Below are positions 6,398-6,762 of a stretch of DNA of 6,762 nucleotides, piece by piece. A model generated the notes under the pieces. The model worked only from the letters and a program-made list of their open reading frames with translations. It ran no database searches and was not told the DNA's origin. The stretch is from Bacteroidota bacterium. Its GTDB lineage: Bacteria; Bacteroidota; Bacteroidia; JAADEI01. Both the position numbers and the translations under genes were made by a program. Location of the stretch: the NCBI GenBank assembly GCA_024280615.1, contig JAJRPU010000080.1, forward strand, positions 1-6,762. Direction: 5' to 3'. How positions within the stretch are numbered: the first letter of the stretch is position 1; each line of letters opens with the position of its first letter.

Positions 6398-6762
6398 TTA
6401 ATGATGGGAACCTTCATCATGGGTCTCCACTTTCTCCTCCGTTTTTCCTTTCAAACGGGCTTCCAATATCTTTTCCAGTTGCTCCGCATTTATGTTCTTA
6501 GCAATAATTTTCTTATCTTTATCAAGCAATAAGATTTTCGGCGTTCCCTTAATATAGTAGTAATACCTAAATGGATGCTTCATTTCAACATCTTCAACAT
6601 TTATCCATTCCAACTTGTTTTCCCTAATATACTTGAGCCATTTGTCCTTTTCAACGTTGACATAAACGGCATAGATCTCAAGCGTGTCTCGGCTATACTT
6701 CTCATAAATCTTTTTTATTTTAGGGATTTCTCGTCTGCAGTGTCCACAATCTGGATCCCAGA
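6398..6762 (-). CDS. TlpA/ResA-like thiol-disulfide oxidoreductase, N-terminus beyond the right edge
   Basis: The frame is open from the right edge to TAA at 6400-6398, showing the last 120 residues. The visible part begins in the thioredoxin active site WDPDCGHCRREIPKI, where CGHC is the redox motif. It continues through the helix and strand IYAVYVDVN, then WLKYIRENKLEWINV, and has the conserved cis-proline loop KGTPKILLLDKDKKII that faces the active site. WDPDCGHC is the form typical of Bacteroidota TlpA-family proteins, which usually carry an N-terminal signal peptide or lipobox and sometimes a DUF4369 or DUF5106 domain; that part is off the window. The likely role is reduction or rearrangement of disulfides in periplasmic proteins. 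The last ten residues, VETHDEGSHH, form a short acidic and histidine-rich tail that could bind metal (inference). A TTG at 6613 lies in this frame but falls well after the active site and is not a real start. Confidence 0.88.
   Translation of the reverse strand, partial: WDPDCGHCRREIPKIKKIYEKYSRDTLEIYAVYVNVEKDKWLKYIRENKLEWINVEDVEMKHPFRYYYYIKGTPKILLLDKDKKIIAKNINAEQLEKILEARLKGKTEEKVETHDEGSHH

Overview
This window carries five genes, all read from the minus strand, and looks like ordinary chromosomal DNA of a Bacteroidota (Bacteroidetes) bacterium. The evidence for that group is a fused alpha-beta 2-oxoacid dehydrogenase E1 of the type common in this phylum, a TlpA-like protein with the phylum-typical WDPDCGHC motif, a DUF1573 lipoprotein, a large secreted beta-propeller/PKD protein, and a possible promoter of the TTTG / TAnnTTTG type. 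No species can be named. No tRNA, rRNA, CRISPR array, insertion sequence or phage gene was seen. No gene-free stretch exceeds 96 bases.

In transcription order (right to left) the layout is as follows. (1) The C-terminal 120 residues of a TlpA/thioredoxin-like protein with a CGHC active site, cut by the right edge. (2) An inositol-monophosphatase-family phosphatase 30 bases downstream. (3) After a 96-base gap with a possible promoter element, an 803-residue fused E1 (alpha plus beta) with a charged helical linker. (4) A small DUF1573 lipoprotein 12 bases further on. (5) After a 71-base gap holding a perfect 8-bp inverted repeat and a candidate promoter, a large secreted protein, cut by the left edge after 851 residues. 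It has a signal peptide, an N-terminal beta-propeller-like region and at least five tandem PKD/Ig-like domains.

The first four genes are close enough to be one or two transcription units, but their functions (disulfide chemistry, sugar-phosphate hydrolysis, 2-oxoacid oxidation, an envelope lipoprotein) form no obvious single pathway. The large surface protein probably has its own promoter.

The most notable signals are in this last gene. There is a sharp change in base skew and codon choice near positions 740-780, at the border between its second and third PKD domains. There is also a strictly periodic pair of cysteines in each of the five PKD domains. I found no convincing sign of a new defence, mobile or RNA-based system.
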